Of a stretch of DNA of 64,000 nucleotides, positions 12,793 to 25,716 are shown piece by piece. Numbering within the stretch: position 1 is the stretch's first letter; each line of letters begins with the position of its first letter. The position numbers and the translations under genes are program-made. The stretch lies in contig CANTFL010001311.1 of the NCBI GenBank assembly GCA_947650285.1, positions 145,514 through 209,513 of the forward strand. The letters are read 5' to 3'. The DNA comes from Hyaloperonospora brassicae. Lineage: Eukaryota; Oomycota; Peronosporomycetes; Peronosporales; Peronosporaceae. The notes below the pieces were generated by a model that was not told the origin of the DNA, ran no database searches, and saw only the letters and a list, made by a program, of their open reading frames with translations.

Positions 12793-14580
12793 ATGGGTCG
12801 GAACGACGACGACGAGGAATACGTCAGGTATACAATCGTCACGTTTCCAGCAACGGACGCGCTACCTTCGATCACCGCGAAGATCAATCTTCTAAGCTCT
12901 ACCGAGGCACTGCAAAAAGCTGGCTCAAGTGGAGCATGCGCTTCAAGAGCCTCGTTGCGCGGAATCACAGGTCCACGGATCAAGCAGCAAGCCAGCTCAT
13001 GATTTTCATCGAAGGAGAGCTTGGACAGGACGTCCAGACTCTCGCTCGACAAGCAGTCGAAGCGAATGCCTCGTTCGAGGACTTTTACTACCAAATAGGA
13101 ATGCTGATGGTCCCTGGCTACTTCAGCGAGGACCTCGACGAAGAGCTGTAGTCGTTACCCAAGCTACGCGACGAGACGGTGCAAGCTATCAGTCGCCGTT
13201 TGAAGGAGCTCGTACGCCTCTTCGCGGAGCTACCAACGAACGCCGAAATCATTCCGGAGGTGCAGCAATGCCTCTTCTCCAAGCGCGCCATGCCGAACGA
13301 CTGGCAAGACAAACTTGCAGTTGCGGGCGACCACTACGACAAGCTGACGGCGCTTGTTCTGTACTTCGAGCGTCTCGAGAAGCTTGAGAAGGTCAACGGC
13401 CGCGACAAGTCGCACAACAGCAACATCAACAATGAAACCGGCGGTAAAGCCTCTCGCTTCTCAAACGCATATAAACATGAGTCCAACAACAAAAAGCATA
13501 AGCAAGACACCAAGAGCAGGGGAAACATCACTTCAAAGCCAAATCCCAAAGGCAAGTACGGTACCTTCCACAAGACCGACTCGCACGACTCCGCTGACTG
13601 CTTCGTCCCCAAGAAGCAGCGTCAGGATGAGAAAAAGCGAAGGGAAGTCAATTTAAAGCAGCCGACAAAGAACTATCCTCGATTCAACGAGTCAAGCGAC
13701 AGCGAAGACGAGATCAATCTGATCAGCTTGCTTGAGAAAGAGCCAGCAAACAAGATTGCGCCACTGCGCATCAAGGTGCAGATTCGACACAAAAATCGCG
13801 CGTCCGACGCTCTGTTCGATAGCGGTGCATCAAGGAGCATCATCCATGAAACCACGATGAGCGCCAACATCAAGCACAGAAGCAAGCTCGATCACTCATC
13901 TACAATGTTCAAGACAGTTGGCGGCGACGTGACGAGCAGCGGCTCCACAGTGGTGTAGTTTCGTTTCCCCAAGCTCAACCCTACGTCCACAATCACTCAT
14001 CGCTTTGAAGTGATCAACTTCAGCCAAGACGAGATGGTCATCGGGCGCGATCTCATGGATTCGCTTGGAATTGTGCTCAACTTCAAAGACAAAGTCGTCC
14101 AGTGGGATGGACACCAAACGTATCTCAACAAGGGTGGCAGTGGCACAGCATCGGTTCGCGCGGACACTCGTGATCGTGAGTTTCCAGACGAGTACAAGGA
14201 GGTCGTTGACGACGGTTTCCGTCCTACCGACTTGGTGCCCGATCACCTGCCGGCACTGCTCGCCGCTCGCGTCCTAAAGCTTTCGGAGGAGCATCAACTA
14301 TTGTACGACAGCCACTTGGGTCGAATGCGCTTTGACGACTACGTTCTTCCACTGTCGAAGGACTTCCGTGCTGTCCATGCAACTCCGTACGCACTGCCTC
14401 GCTCGATGGAAGCCAAGGCCGAAAGACGAGATCCAGCGCCTGCTCGACGCGGATGTTCTTGAGCAAATCTACGACTCCGATATGGCATCGCCAGCCTTCT
14501 TCATCACGAAGGTAAATGGATCGCTGCGTTTGCTTATCGACTTCCGAGTGCTGAATAAGTACCTGCGTCGCAGTCCGTAA
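12793..14580 (+). pseudogene. Unit 4 gag, protease and RT N-terminus (family A, mosaic unit)
   Basis: Gag pieces are 12793-13002 and 12936-13151, then 13179-13958 (gag tail, DSGAS). The next piece, 14010-14462, is broken by one extra A near 14423; RT continues in the frame of 14332-14580. The gag and protease match units 2-3. From about 14282 right-hand features appear (LKLSEEHQ, then LLIDFR). Confidence 0.87.
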
Positions 14581-14607
14581 TACGTTCCCAAGATACGCGA
14601 GATACTC

Positions 14608-16773
14608 TTGCGTTTATCTGGCGCCAAGTTCCTATCTACATTCGACGCAAATGATGGGATATTATGCCAGGAATCTTGCCATGCAGAGTCGAGCTTACAC
14701 GGCGCTCTATCTTCCATTTGGAAAGTACCAGTACAAATGTCTGCCAATGGTGATCTCAACGGCATTCGACGAAAACCAAGCGTGCATGGAGAAGATCTTC
14801 GGCGATCTCCCGTTCGCAATCGTCTACTTGGACGACTTGCTCGTGTACTCAAACACCGAGAGCGAACACCTCGAGCACCTGCGTGTGCTGTTCGAGCGTC
14901 TGGTCATGTACGACGTGACACTCAATGGCAAGAAGTGTCACGTGCTACGCAAGTCTGTCGACTACCTCGGCTTTACACCCACAGCTCAGGGCATTCAACC
15001 ACAAGCGAAGAAGATCCAAGAAATCAATAAGATCGCCGTTCCTCGTAACAAGGTAGAGCTGCGTCGCTTCCTGGGCATGAAATTTTTTTATCGCGATATG
15101 ATACCCAACAAGCCAGCACTATGTGCGCCGCTGAACCGCTTCACGAGCTCCAAAATCGCATTCACATGGCTGCAAAGCGACACCGACGCGTTCCGCGCCG
15201 TCCAGAAGGCGTTTACAGAAGCTGTGTTGCTGGCGTTCCATGACTTTGACCTCCCATTCCACGTCTACGCTGATGCAAGTGGAAAGCAGCTTGGCGGTAT
15301 CGTGATGCAAGAAAACAAGATCATCGCCTGTTACTCTCGCACGCTTAACAAACACCGGATCAATTATACAACGATGGAGCTCGATCTCCTGTCGATTGTG
15401 GAGCTGCTTCGCGAGTATCGCACCATGTTGATTGGCTATGAGGTCATTGTGCACACCGATCACAAAAACCTCATCTATCCGAACGAATCAAGTCTCAGAG
15501 TCAAGCCGTCAAAGCTGCTTCTTTCCAAATACATTTTGTCGTTGCACTACATCAAGGGTGTAAAGAACTTCGGCGCGGACGCCTTTTCCCGAATGCGATT
15601 TGACACAGTAGAGCAAGCGCAAATGCACGACGAGATTAACGCCGCGACGGACGATCCACCATGTGTCATGCACAGCCCAGTCATCCTCCAGAACCAAGAG
15701 CGCGATGAAACGATCCAGACGATTAGGTCTGTGTGCCTCGCCGGCCAGAACAACCCAGATTACAAGGTTCTTGCTCTCCTCGGATGCACGCTTGTCGCAT
15801 TTCAAGGTCGCGTCGTTGTCCCAGACACCTTGCGTGACGACCTCCTGGATTGGTACCACCACAATCTCGGGCACGCTGGTCTTGATCGCCTGTACAAGAC
15901 GATTCGACAGTCGCTTTACTGGCCTGCAATGGAATCGTCGATCATCAAGCGCGTCAAGTTGTGTCTGACGTGCAAACGAGCTTACGTCCACGGCGGGAGA
16001 CAAGACTACGGACTACTACCACCAAGGAAGCTCAAGACAGTGAACCCGTAGACGTTGTGCACATCGACCTTATTGGTCCGTACGATGGCTATTACAGTAT
16101 CACTATCATCGTTCAAGCGACACGCTGGCTCAAAGTCGGCGTATAACCAGACAAGAATAGCCTGACGACAGCAGAGAGCTTCGACCGCGAGTGGATTTGC
16201 CGTTATTCCCGTCCAGTTCAAGTCATTCATGATCTCGGTGCTGATTTCACTGGTGAGGAGTTCCAAGAACTTTTGCAGAGCTACGGGATTTAGTCGAAAC
16301 TGATCGCTGCAAAGAATTCGCAAGCCAATGCAATTTGCGAACGCGTCGACATGGAGCTTCTCAATGTTGTTCGTTTTCACGACAATATCGACTGGAAGAA
16401 AGCACTGCACTACGCCGCGTTTGCTGTTCGAGCCAGTTATCGCAGCATTTTGGACGCATCGCCTGGCCAACTCATCTTTGTCCAGGACATGATCACACAC
16501 AAGCTATACAAAGCAAACTGGAGCTACATGTCCAAGCGGCGATTCGACGCGATTCTCGCCGACAAAGACCGAGAAAACGACAAGCGCATTTCGCACTTAT
16601 ACAATGTCAGTGACACCGTCATGATCCGAGTACCAAAGCCGTTTCGCGCGAAGACTCGTCCGGTAGCCAATGGACCATTCACCATCACGGACGTCCACGA
16701 CAACGGCACGATCACATTCGACAAAGGATCGACAACGCAGCAAGTGAGCATCCGCCGCGTGTTCCCGTGTTAG
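14608..16773 (+). pseudogene. Unit 4 RT, RNase H and integrase (family A, mosaic unit)
   Basis: An extra T near 14652 adds a second private frameshift; the open segment is 14651-16051. The RT box is YLDD (14825-14836). From here the sequence follows units 5-6 (LPFGK, LLREYR, PDYKVLALL). The integrase pieces are 15961-16146 and 16351-16773. The catalytic Glu is present (CERV, codon 16339-16341), but the shared stops remain. Confidence 0.88.
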
Positions 16774-16796
16774 CGCACAAGTTCATGGAAGGAGAA

Positions 16797-17058
16797 TGAC
16801 ATGACTGAGACGTCATCTCCACTTCAACCTGGTCCGACCAGTTGTTAGTTCATTGCATATCGTTACCAACCAGACCAGAAGCAGCCAGTATGAACCCACG
16901 CGCATGGGACGTAGTACACAGCGGTATAGAGTATCTGTAGAGCGCTACGTGCTATCGCTAACATTCAATTCATTCTCATTTTTACCACAAATCCCAGAGT
17001 CGCCTTCAAACAAGCTCCTCTGGCTTGATCGGTCCCTCTTCAAGCCAAAGGCCTGTCA
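16797..17058 (+). repeat. Family A LTR between units 4 and 5
   Basis: 262 bp, TGACA/TGTCA ends. It has the right-hand subtype signature (GCTACGTGC, TAACATTC), unlike the LTR at the left of the same unit. Confidence 0.85.
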
Positions 17059-17108
17059 TTTTGATTAATCAAATTTGAATCGGAACTGAAGAATCCCTTC
17101 CCATCGCC

Positions 17109-18895
17109 ATGGGTCGGAACGACGACGACGAGGAATACGTCAGGTATACAATCGTCACGTTTCCAGCAACGGACGCGCTACCTTCGATCACCGCGAAGAT
17201 CAATCTCCTAAGCTCTACCGAGGCACTGCAAAAAGCTGGCTCAAGTGGAGCATGCGCTTCAAGAGCCTCGTTGCGCGGAATCACAGGTCCACGGATCAAG
17301 CAGCAAGCCAGCTCATGATTTTCATCGAAGGAGAGCTTGGACAGGACGTCCAGACTCTCGCTCGACAAGCAGTCGAAGCGAATGCCTCGTTCGAGGACTT
17401 TTACTACCAAATAGGAATGCTGATGGTCCCTGGCGACTTCAGCGAGGACCTCGACGAAGAGCTGTAGTCGTTATCCAAGCTACGCGACGAGACGGTGCAA
17501 GCTATCAGTCGCCGTTTGAAGGAGCTCGTACGCCTCTTCGCGGAGCTACCAACGAACGCCGAAATCATTCCGGAGGTGCAGCAATGCCTCTTCTCCAAGC
17601 GCGCCATGCCGAACGACTGGCAAGACAAACTTGCAGTTGCGGGCGACCACTACGACAAGCTGACGGCGCTTGTTCTGTACTTCGAGCGTCTCGAGAAGCT
17701 TGAGAAGGTCAACGGCCGCGACAAGTCGCACAACAGCAACATCAACAATGAAACCGGCGGTAAAGCCTCTCGCTTCTCAAACACATATAAACATGAGTCC
17801 AACAACAAAAAGCATAAGCAAGACACCAAGAGCAGGGGCAACATCACTTTAAAGCCAAATTCCAAAGGCAAGTAAGGTACCTTCCACAAGACCGACTCGC
17901 ACGACTCCGCTGACTGCTTCGTCCCCAAGAAGCAGCGTCAGGATGAGAAAAAGCGAAGGGAAGTCAATTTAAAGCAGCCGACAAAGAACTATCCTCGATT
18001 CAACGAGTCAAGCGACAGCGAAGACGAGATCAATCTGATCAGCTTGCTTGAGAAAGAGCCAGCAAACAAGATTGCGCCACTGCACATCAAGGTGCAGATT
18101 CGACACAAAAATCGCGCGTCCGACGCTCTGTTCGATAGCGGTGCATCAAGGAGCATCATCCATGAAACCACGATGAGCGCCAACATCAAGCACAGAAGCA
18201 AGCTCGATCACTCATCTACAATGTTCAAGACAGTTGGCGGCGACGTGACGAGCAGCGGCTCCACAGTGGTGTAGTTTCGTTTCCCCAAGCTCAACCCTAC
18301 GTCCAAAATCACTCATCGCTTTGAAGTGATTAACTTCAGCCAAGACGAGATGGTCATCGGGCGCGATCTCATGGATTCGCTTGGAATTGTGCTCAACTTC
18401 AAAGACAAAGTCGTCCAGTGGGATGGACACCAAACGTATCTCAACAAGGGTGGCAGTGGCACAGCATCGGTTCGCGCGGACACTCGTGATCGTGAGTTTC
18501 CAGACGAGTACAAGGAGGTCGTTGACGACGGTTTCCGTCCTACCGACTTGGTGCCCGATCACCTGCCGGCACTGCTCGCCGCTCGCGTCCTAAACCTTTC
18601 GGAGGAGCATCAACTATTGTACGACATCCACTTTGGTCGAATGCGCTTTGACGACTACGTTCTTCCACTGTCGAAGGACTTCCGTACTGTCCATGCAACT
18701 CCGTACGCACTGCCTCGCTCGATGGAAGCCAAGGCGAAAGACGAGATCCAGCGCCTGCTCGACGCGGATGTTCTTGAGCAAATCTACGACTCCGATATGT
18801 CATCGCCAGCCTTCTTCATCACGAAGCCAAATAGATCGCTGCGTTTGCTTATCGACTTCCGGGTGCTGAATAAGTACCTGCGTCGCAGTCCGTAA
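17109..18895 (+). pseudogene. Unit 5 gag, protease and RT N-terminus (family A)
   Basis: Gag pieces are 17109-17318, 17252-17467 and 17495-17875. The last ends at a TAA (17873-17875) that exists only in units 5 and 6; units 1-4 have TAC there. The protease resumes at 18044-18274, and the protease end with RT fingers is 18326-18895 (FITKPNRSLRLLIDFR). Confidence 0.87.
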
Positions 18896-18922
18896 TACGT
18901 TCCCAAGATACGCGAGATACTC

Positions 18923-21087
18923 TTGCGTTTATCTGGCGCCAAGTTCCTCTCTACATTCGACGCAAAGATGGGATATTATGCCAGGAATCTTGCCATGCAG
19001 AGTCGAGCTTACACGGCGCTCTATCTTCCATTTGGAAAGTACCAGTACAAATGTCTGCCAATGGTGATCTCAATGGCATTCGACGAAAACCAAGCGTGCA
19101 TGGAGAAGATCTTCGGCGATCTCCCGTTCGCAATCGTCTACTTGGACAACTTGCTCGTGTACTCAAACACCGAGAGCGAACACCTCGAGCACCTGCGTGT
19201 GCTGTTCGAGCGTCTGGTCATGTACGACGTGACACTCAATGGCAAGAAGTGTCACGTGCTACGCAAGTCTGTCGACTACCTCGGCTTTACACCCACAGCT
19301 CAGGGCATTCAACCACAAGCGAAGAAGATCCAAGAAATCAATAAGATCGCCGTTCCTCGTAACAAGGTAGAGCTGCGTCGCTTCCTGGGCATGAAATTTT
19401 TTTATCGCGATATGATACCCAACAAGCCAGCACTATGTGCGCCGCTGAACCGCTTCACGAGCTCCAAAATCGCATTCACATGGCTGCAAAGCGACACCGA
19501 CGCGTTCCGCGCCGTCCAGAAGGCGTTTACAGAAGCTGTGTTGCTGGCGTTCCATGACTTTGACCTCCCATTCCACGTCTACGCTGATGCAAGTGGAAAG
19601 CAGCTTGGCGGTATCGTGATGCAAGAAAACAAGATCATCGCCTGTTACTCTCGCACGCTTAACAAACACCGGATCAATTATACAACGATGGAGCTCGATC
19701 TCCTGTCGATTGTGGAGCTGCTTCGCGAGTATCGCACCATGTTGATTGGCTATGAGGTCATTGTGCACACCGATCACAAAAACCTCATCTATCCGAACGA
19801 ATCAAGTCTCAGAGTCAAGCCGTCAAAGCTGCTTCTTTCCAAATACATTTTGTCGTTGCACTACATCAAGGGTGTAAAGAACTTCGGCGCGGACGCCTTT
19901 TCCCGAATGCGATTTGACACAGTAGAGCAAGCGCAAATGCACGACGAGATTAACGCCGCGACGGACGATCCACCATGTGTCATGCACAGCCCAGTCATCC
20001 TCCAGAACCAAGAGCGCGATGAAACGATCCAGACGATTAGGTCTGTGTGCCTCGCCGGCCAGAACAACCCAGATTACAAGGTTCTTGCTCTCCTCGGATG
20101 CACGCTTGTCGCATTTCAAGGTCGCGTCGTTGTCCCAGACACCTTGCGTGACGACCTCCTGGATTGGTACCACCACAATCTCGGGCACGCTGGTCTTGAT
20201 CGCCTGTACAAGACGATTCGACAGTCGCTTTACTGGCCTGCAATGGAATCGTCGATCATCAAGCGCGTCAAGTTGTGTCTGACGTGCAAACGAGCTTACG
20301 TCCACGGCGGGAGACAAGACTACGGACTACTACCACCAAGGAAGCTCAAGACAGTGAACCCGTAGACGTTGTGCACATCGACCTTATTGGTCCGTACGAT
20401 GGCTATTACAGTATCACTATCATCGTTCAAGCGACACGCTGGCTCAAAGTCGGCGTATAACCAGACAAGAATAGCCTGACGACAGCAGAGAGCTTCGACC
20501 GCGAGTGGATTTGCCGTTATTCCCGTCCAGTTCAAGTCATTCATGATCTCGGTGCTGATTTCACTGGTGAGGAGTTCCAAGAACTTTTGCAGAGCTACGG
20601 GATTTAGTCGAAACTGATCGCTGCAAAGAATTCGCAAGCCAATGCAATTTGCGAACGCGTCGACATGGAGCTTCTCAATGTTGTTCGTTTTCACGACAAT
20701 ATCGACTGGAAGAAAGCACTGCACTACGCCGCGTTTGCTGTTCGAGCCAGTTATCGCAGCATTTTGGACGCATCGCCTGGCCAACTCATCTTTGTCCAGG
20801 ACATGATCACACACAAGCTATACAAAGCAAACTGGAGCTACATGTCCAAGCGGCGATTCGACGCGATTCTCGCCGACAAAGACCGAGAAAACGACAAGCG
20901 CATTTCGCACTTATACAATGTCAGTGACACCGTCATGATCCGAGTACCAAAGCCGTTTCGCGCGAAGACTCGTCCGGTAGCCAATGGACCATTCACCATC
21001 ACGGACGTCCACGACAACGGCACGATCACATTCGACAAAGGATCGACAACGCAGCAAGTGAGCATCCGCCGCGTGTTCCCGTGTTAG
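18923..21087 (+). pseudogene. Unit 5 RT, RNase H and integrase (family A)
   Basis: The open segment 18923-20365 has the RT box changed to YLDN (19139-19150), which should abolish metal binding. The integrase is in 20275-20460 and 20665-21087 with CERV at 20650-20661. Its translation in the RT part reads AKMGYYARN where units 1-3 read AFVGYYARN. Confidence 0.88.
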
Positions 21088-21110
21088 CGCACAAGTTCAT
21101 GGAAGGAGAA

Positions 21111-21372
21111 TGACATGACTGAGACGTCATCTCCACTTCAACCTGGTCCGACCAGTTGTTAGTTCATTGCATATCGTTACCAACCAGACCAGAAGCAGCC
21201 AGTATGAACCCACGCGCATGGGACGTAGTACACAGCGGTATAGAGTATCTGTAGAGCGCTACGTGCTATCGCTAACATTCAATTCATTCTCATTTTTACC
21301 ACAAATCCCAGAGTCGCCTTCAAACAAGCTCCTCTGGCTTGATCGGTCCCTCTTCAAGCCAAAGGCCTGTCA
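21111..21372 (+). repeat. Family A LTR between units 5 and 6
   Basis: 262 bp, TGACA/TGTCA ends, preceded by GGAAGGAGAA. It matches the LTR at 16797 at all the subtype positions I compared. Confidence 0.85.
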
Positions 21373-21422
21373 TTTTGATTAATCAAATTTGAATCGGAAC
21401 TGAAGAATCCCTTCCCATCGCC

Positions 21423-23209
21423 ATGGGTCGGAACGACGACGACGAGGAATACGTCAGGTATACAATCGTCACGTTTCCAGCAACGGACGCGCTACCTTCG
21501 ATCACCGCGAAGATCAATCTCCTAAGCTCTACCGAGGCACTGCAAAAAGCTGGCTCAAGTGGAGCATGCGCTTCAAGAGCCTCGTTGCGCGGAATCACAG
21601 GTCCACGGATCAAGCAGCAAGCCAGCTCATGATTTTCATCGAAGGAGAGCTTGGACAGGACGTCCAGACTCTCGCTCGACAAGCAGTCGAAGCGAATGCC
21701 TCGTTCGAGGACTTTTACTACCAAATAGGAATGCTGATGGTCCCTGGCGACTTCAGCGAGGACCTCGACGAAGAGCTGTAGTCGTTATCCAAGCTACGCG
21801 ACGAGACGGTGCAAGCTATCAGTCGCCGTTTGAAGGAGCTCGTACGCCTCTTCGCGGAGCTACCAACGAACGCCGAAATCATTCCGGAGGTGCAGCAATG
21901 CCTCTTCTCCAAGCGCGCCATGCCGAACGACTGGCAAGACAAACTTGCAGTTGCGGGCGACCACTACGACAAGCTGACGGCGCTTGTTCTGTACTTCGAG
22001 CGTCTCGAGAAGCTTGAGAAGGTCAACGGCCGCGACAAGTCGCACAACAGCAACATCAACAATGAAACCGGCGGTAAAGCCTCTCGCTTCTCAAACACAT
22101 ATAAACATGAGTCCAACAACAAAAAGCATAAGCAAGACACCAAGAGCAGGGGCAACATCACTTTAAAGCCAAATTCCAAAGGCAAGTAAGGTACCTTCCA
22201 CAAGACCGACTCGCACGACTCCGCTGACTGCTTCGTCCCCAAGAAGCAGCGTCAGGATGAGAAAAAGCGAAGGGAAGTCAATTTAAAGCAGCCGACAAAG
22301 AACTATCCTCGATTCAACGAGTCAAGCGACAGCGAAGACGAGATCAATCTGATCAGCTTGCTTGAGAAAGAGCCAGCAAACAAGATTGCGCCACTGCACA
22401 TCAAGGTGCAGATTCGACACAAAAATCGCGCGTCCGACGCTCTGTTCGATAGCGGTGCATCAAGGAGCATCATCCATGAAACCACGATGAGCGCCAACAT
22501 CAAGCACAGAAGCAAGCTCGATCACTCATCTACAATGTTCAAGACAGTTGGCGGCGACGTGACGAGCAGCGGCTCCACAGTGGTGTAGTTTCGTTTCCCC
22601 AAGCTCAACCCTACGTCCAAAATCACTCATCGCTTTGAAGTGATTAACTTCAGCCAAGACGAGATGGTCATCGGGCGCGATCTCATGGATTCGCTTGGAA
22701 TTGTGCTCAACTTCAAAGACAAAGTCGTCCAGTGGGATGGACACCAAACGTATCTCAACAAGGGTGGCAGTGGCACAGCATCGGTTCGCGCGGACACTCG
22801 TGATCGTGAGTTTCCAGACGAGTACAAGGAGGTCGTTGACGACGGTTTCCGTCCTACCGACTTGGTGCCCGATCACCTGCCGGCACCGCTCGCCGCTCGC
22901 GTCCTAAACCTTTCGGAGGAGCATCAACTATTGTACGACATCCACTTTGGTCGAATGCGCTTTGACGACTACGTTCTTCCACTGTCGAAGGACTTCCGTA
23001 CTGTCCATGCAACTCCGTACGCACTGCCTCGCTCGATGGAAGCCAAGGCGAAAGACGAGATCCAGCGCCTGCTCGACGCGGATGTTCTTGAGCAAATCTA
23101 CGACTCCGATATGTCATCGCCAGCCTTCTTCATCACGAAGCCAAATAGATCGCTGCGTTTGCTTATCGACTTCCGGGTGCTGAATAAGTACCTGCGTCGC
23201 AGTCCGTAA
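21423..23209 (+). pseudogene. Unit 6 gag, protease and RT N-terminus (family A)
   Basis: Pieces are 21423-21632, 21566-21781, 21809-22189 (ends at the TAA shared with unit 5), 22358-22588 and 22640-23209. Almost identical to unit 5; one visible difference is LPAPLAAR for LPALLAAR near 22885. Confidence 0.87.
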
Positions 23210-23236
23210 TACGTTCCCAAGATACGCGAGATACTC

Positions 23237-25401
23237 TTGCGTTTATCTGGCGCCAAGTTCCTCTCTACATTCGACGCAAAGATGGGATATTATGCCAGGA
23301 ATCTTGCCATGCAGAGTCGAGCTTACACGGCGCTCTATCTTCCATTTGGAAAGTACCAGTACAAATGTCTGCCAATGGTGATCTCAATGGCATTCGACGA
23401 AAACCAAGCGTGCATGGAGAAGATCTTCGGCGATCTCCCGTTCGCAATCGTCTACTTGGACAACTTGCTCGTGTACTCAAACACCGAGAGCGAACACCTC
23501 GAGCACCTGCGTGTGCTGTTCGAGCGTCTGGTCATGTACGACGTGACACTCAATGGCAAGAAGTGTCACGTGCTACGCAAGTCTGTCGACTACCTCGGCT
23601 TTACACCCACAGCTCAGGGCATTCAACCACAAGCGAAGAAGATCCAAGAAATCAATAAGATCGCCGTTCCTCGTAACAAGGTAGAGCTGCGTCGCTTCCT
23701 GGGCATGAAATTTTTTTATCGCGATATGATACCCAACAAGCCAGCACTATGTGCGCCGCTGAACCGCTTCATGAGCTCCAAAATCGCATTCACATGGCTG
23801 CAAAGCGACACCGACGCGTTCCGCGCCGTCCAGAAGGCGTTTACAGAAGCTGTGTTGCTGGCGTTCCATGACTTTGACCTCCCATTCCACGTCTACGCTG
23901 ATGCAAGTGGAAAGCAGCTTGGCGGTATCGTGATGCAAGAAAACAAGATCATCGCCTGTTACTCTCGCACGCTTAACAAACACCGGATCAATTATACAAC
24001 GATGGAGCTCGATCTCCTGTCGATTGTGGAGCTGCTTCGCGAGTATCGCACCATGTTGATTGGCTATGAGGTCATTGTGCACACCGATCACAAAAACCTC
24101 ATCTATCCGAACGAATCAAGTCTCAGAGTCAAGCCGTCAAAGCTGCTTCTTTCCAAATACATTTTGTCGTTGCACTACATCAAGGGTGTAAAGAACTTCG
24201 GCGCGGACGCCTTTTCCCGAATGCGATTTGACACAGTAGAGCAAGCGCAAATGCACGACGAGATTAACGCCGCGACGGACGATCCACCATGTGTCATGCA
24301 CAGCCCAGTCATCCTCCAGAACCAAGAGCGCGATGAAACGATCCAGACGATTAGGTCTGTGTGCCTCGCCGGCCAGAACAACCCAGATTACAAGGTTCTT
24401 GCTCTCCTCGGATGCACGCTTGTCGCATTTCAAGGTCGCGTCGTTGTCCCAGACACCTTGCGTGACGACCTCCTGGATTGGTACCACCACAATCTCGGGC
24501 ACGCTGGTCTTGATCGCCTGTACAAGACGATTCGACAGTCGCTTTACTGGCCTGCAATGGAATCGTCGATCATCAAGCGCGTCAAGTTGTGTCTGACGTG
24601 CAAACGAGCTTACGTCCACGGCGGGAGACAAGACTACGGACTACTACCACCAAGGAAGCTCAAGACAGTGAACCCGTAGACGTTGTGCACATCGACCTTA
24701 TTGGTCCGTACGATGGCTATTACAGTATCACTATCATCGTTCAAGCGACACGCTGGCTCAAAGTCGGCGTATAACCAGACAAGAATAGCCTGACGACAGC
24801 AGAGAGCTTCGACCGCGAGTGGATTTGCCGTTATTCCCGTCCAGTTCAAGTCATTCATGATCTCGGTGCTGATTTCACTAGTGAGGAGTTCCAAGAACTT
24901 TTGCAGAGCTACAGGATTTAGTCGAAACCGATCGCTGCAAAGAATTCGCAAGCCAATGCAATTTGCGAACGCGTCGACATGGAGCTTCTCAATGTTGTTC
25001 GTTTTCACGACAATATCGACTGGAAGAAAGCACTGCACTACGCCGCGTTTGCTGTTCGAGCCAGTTATCGCAGCATTTTGGACGCATCGCCTGGCCAACT
25101 CATCTTTGTCCAGGACATGATCACACACAAGCTATACAAAGCAAACTGGAGCTACATGTCCAAGCGGCGATTCGACGCGATTCTCGCCGACAAAGACCGA
25201 GAAAACGACAAGCGCATTTCGCACTTATACAATGTCAGTGACACCGTCATGATCCGAGTACCAAAGCCGTTTCGCGCGAAGACTCGTCCGGTAGCCAATG
25301 GACCATTCACCATCACGGACGTCCACGACAACGGCACGATCACATTCGACAAAGGATCGACAACGCAGCAAGTGAGCATCCGCCGCGTGTTCCCGTGTTA
25401 G
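23237..25401 (+). pseudogene. Unit 6 RT, RNase H and integrase (family A)
   Basis: The open segment 23237-24679 has YLDN (23453-23464), as in unit 5, and a private FMSSK for FTSSK. The integrase pieces are 24589-24774 and 24979-25401, with the Glu codon at 24967-24969. This is the last unit of the array. Confidence 0.88.
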
Positions 25402-25424
25402 CGCACAAGTTCATGGAAGGAGAA

Positions 25425-25716
25425 TGACATGACTGAGACGTCATCTCCACTTCAACCTGGTCCGACCAGTTGTTAGTTCATTGCATATCGTTACCAACCA
25501 GACCAGAAGCAGCCAGTATGAACCCACGCGCATGGGACGTAGTACACAGCGGTAAGAAAGCGCCCCCGCACACAAAGCAGGGTATAGAGTATCTGTAGAG
25601 CGCTACGTGCTATCGCTAACATTCAATTCATTCTCATTTTTACCACAAATCCCAGAGTCGCCTTCAAACAAGCTCCTCTGGCTTGATCGGTCCCTCTGCC
25701 ATCCAAAGGCCTGTCA
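25425..25716 (+). repeat. Terminal 3' LTR of the family A array, 30 bp longer
   Basis: 292 bp with TGACA/TGTCA ends. It carries 30 extra bases (about 25555-25584) that none of the five internal LTRs has. The extra block is flanked by GGTA on both sides, so either a short duplication-insertion here or a deletion between GGTA repeats in the others explains it. The right flank is unrelated DNA. Confidence 0.85.

Larger units (their letters stand above)
1..25716 (+). mobile_element. Tandem array of a dead Ty3/gypsy retrotransposon (family A), six units
   Basis: Six copies of one gag-pol region follow each other head to tail with one LTR between neighbours. LTR starts at 3852, 8167, 12481, 16797, 21111 and 25425 give spacings of 4315, 4314, 4316, 4314 and 4314 bp. 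The first unit is cut by the window edge, so the array continues to the left. Domain order is gag, protease, RT, RNase H, integrase, as in Ty3/gypsy. Every unit has the same stops and the same frameshift, so none can make a full polyprotein. Scattered base differences between units argue against a simple assembly duplication. Confidence 0.93.

Noticed and set aside
1..25400. Many minus-strand and alternate-frame ORFs of 60-164 codons repeated in each array unit
   Set aside because: They overlap clear RT, RNase H or integrase frames and have no domains. They repeat only because the unit repeats.
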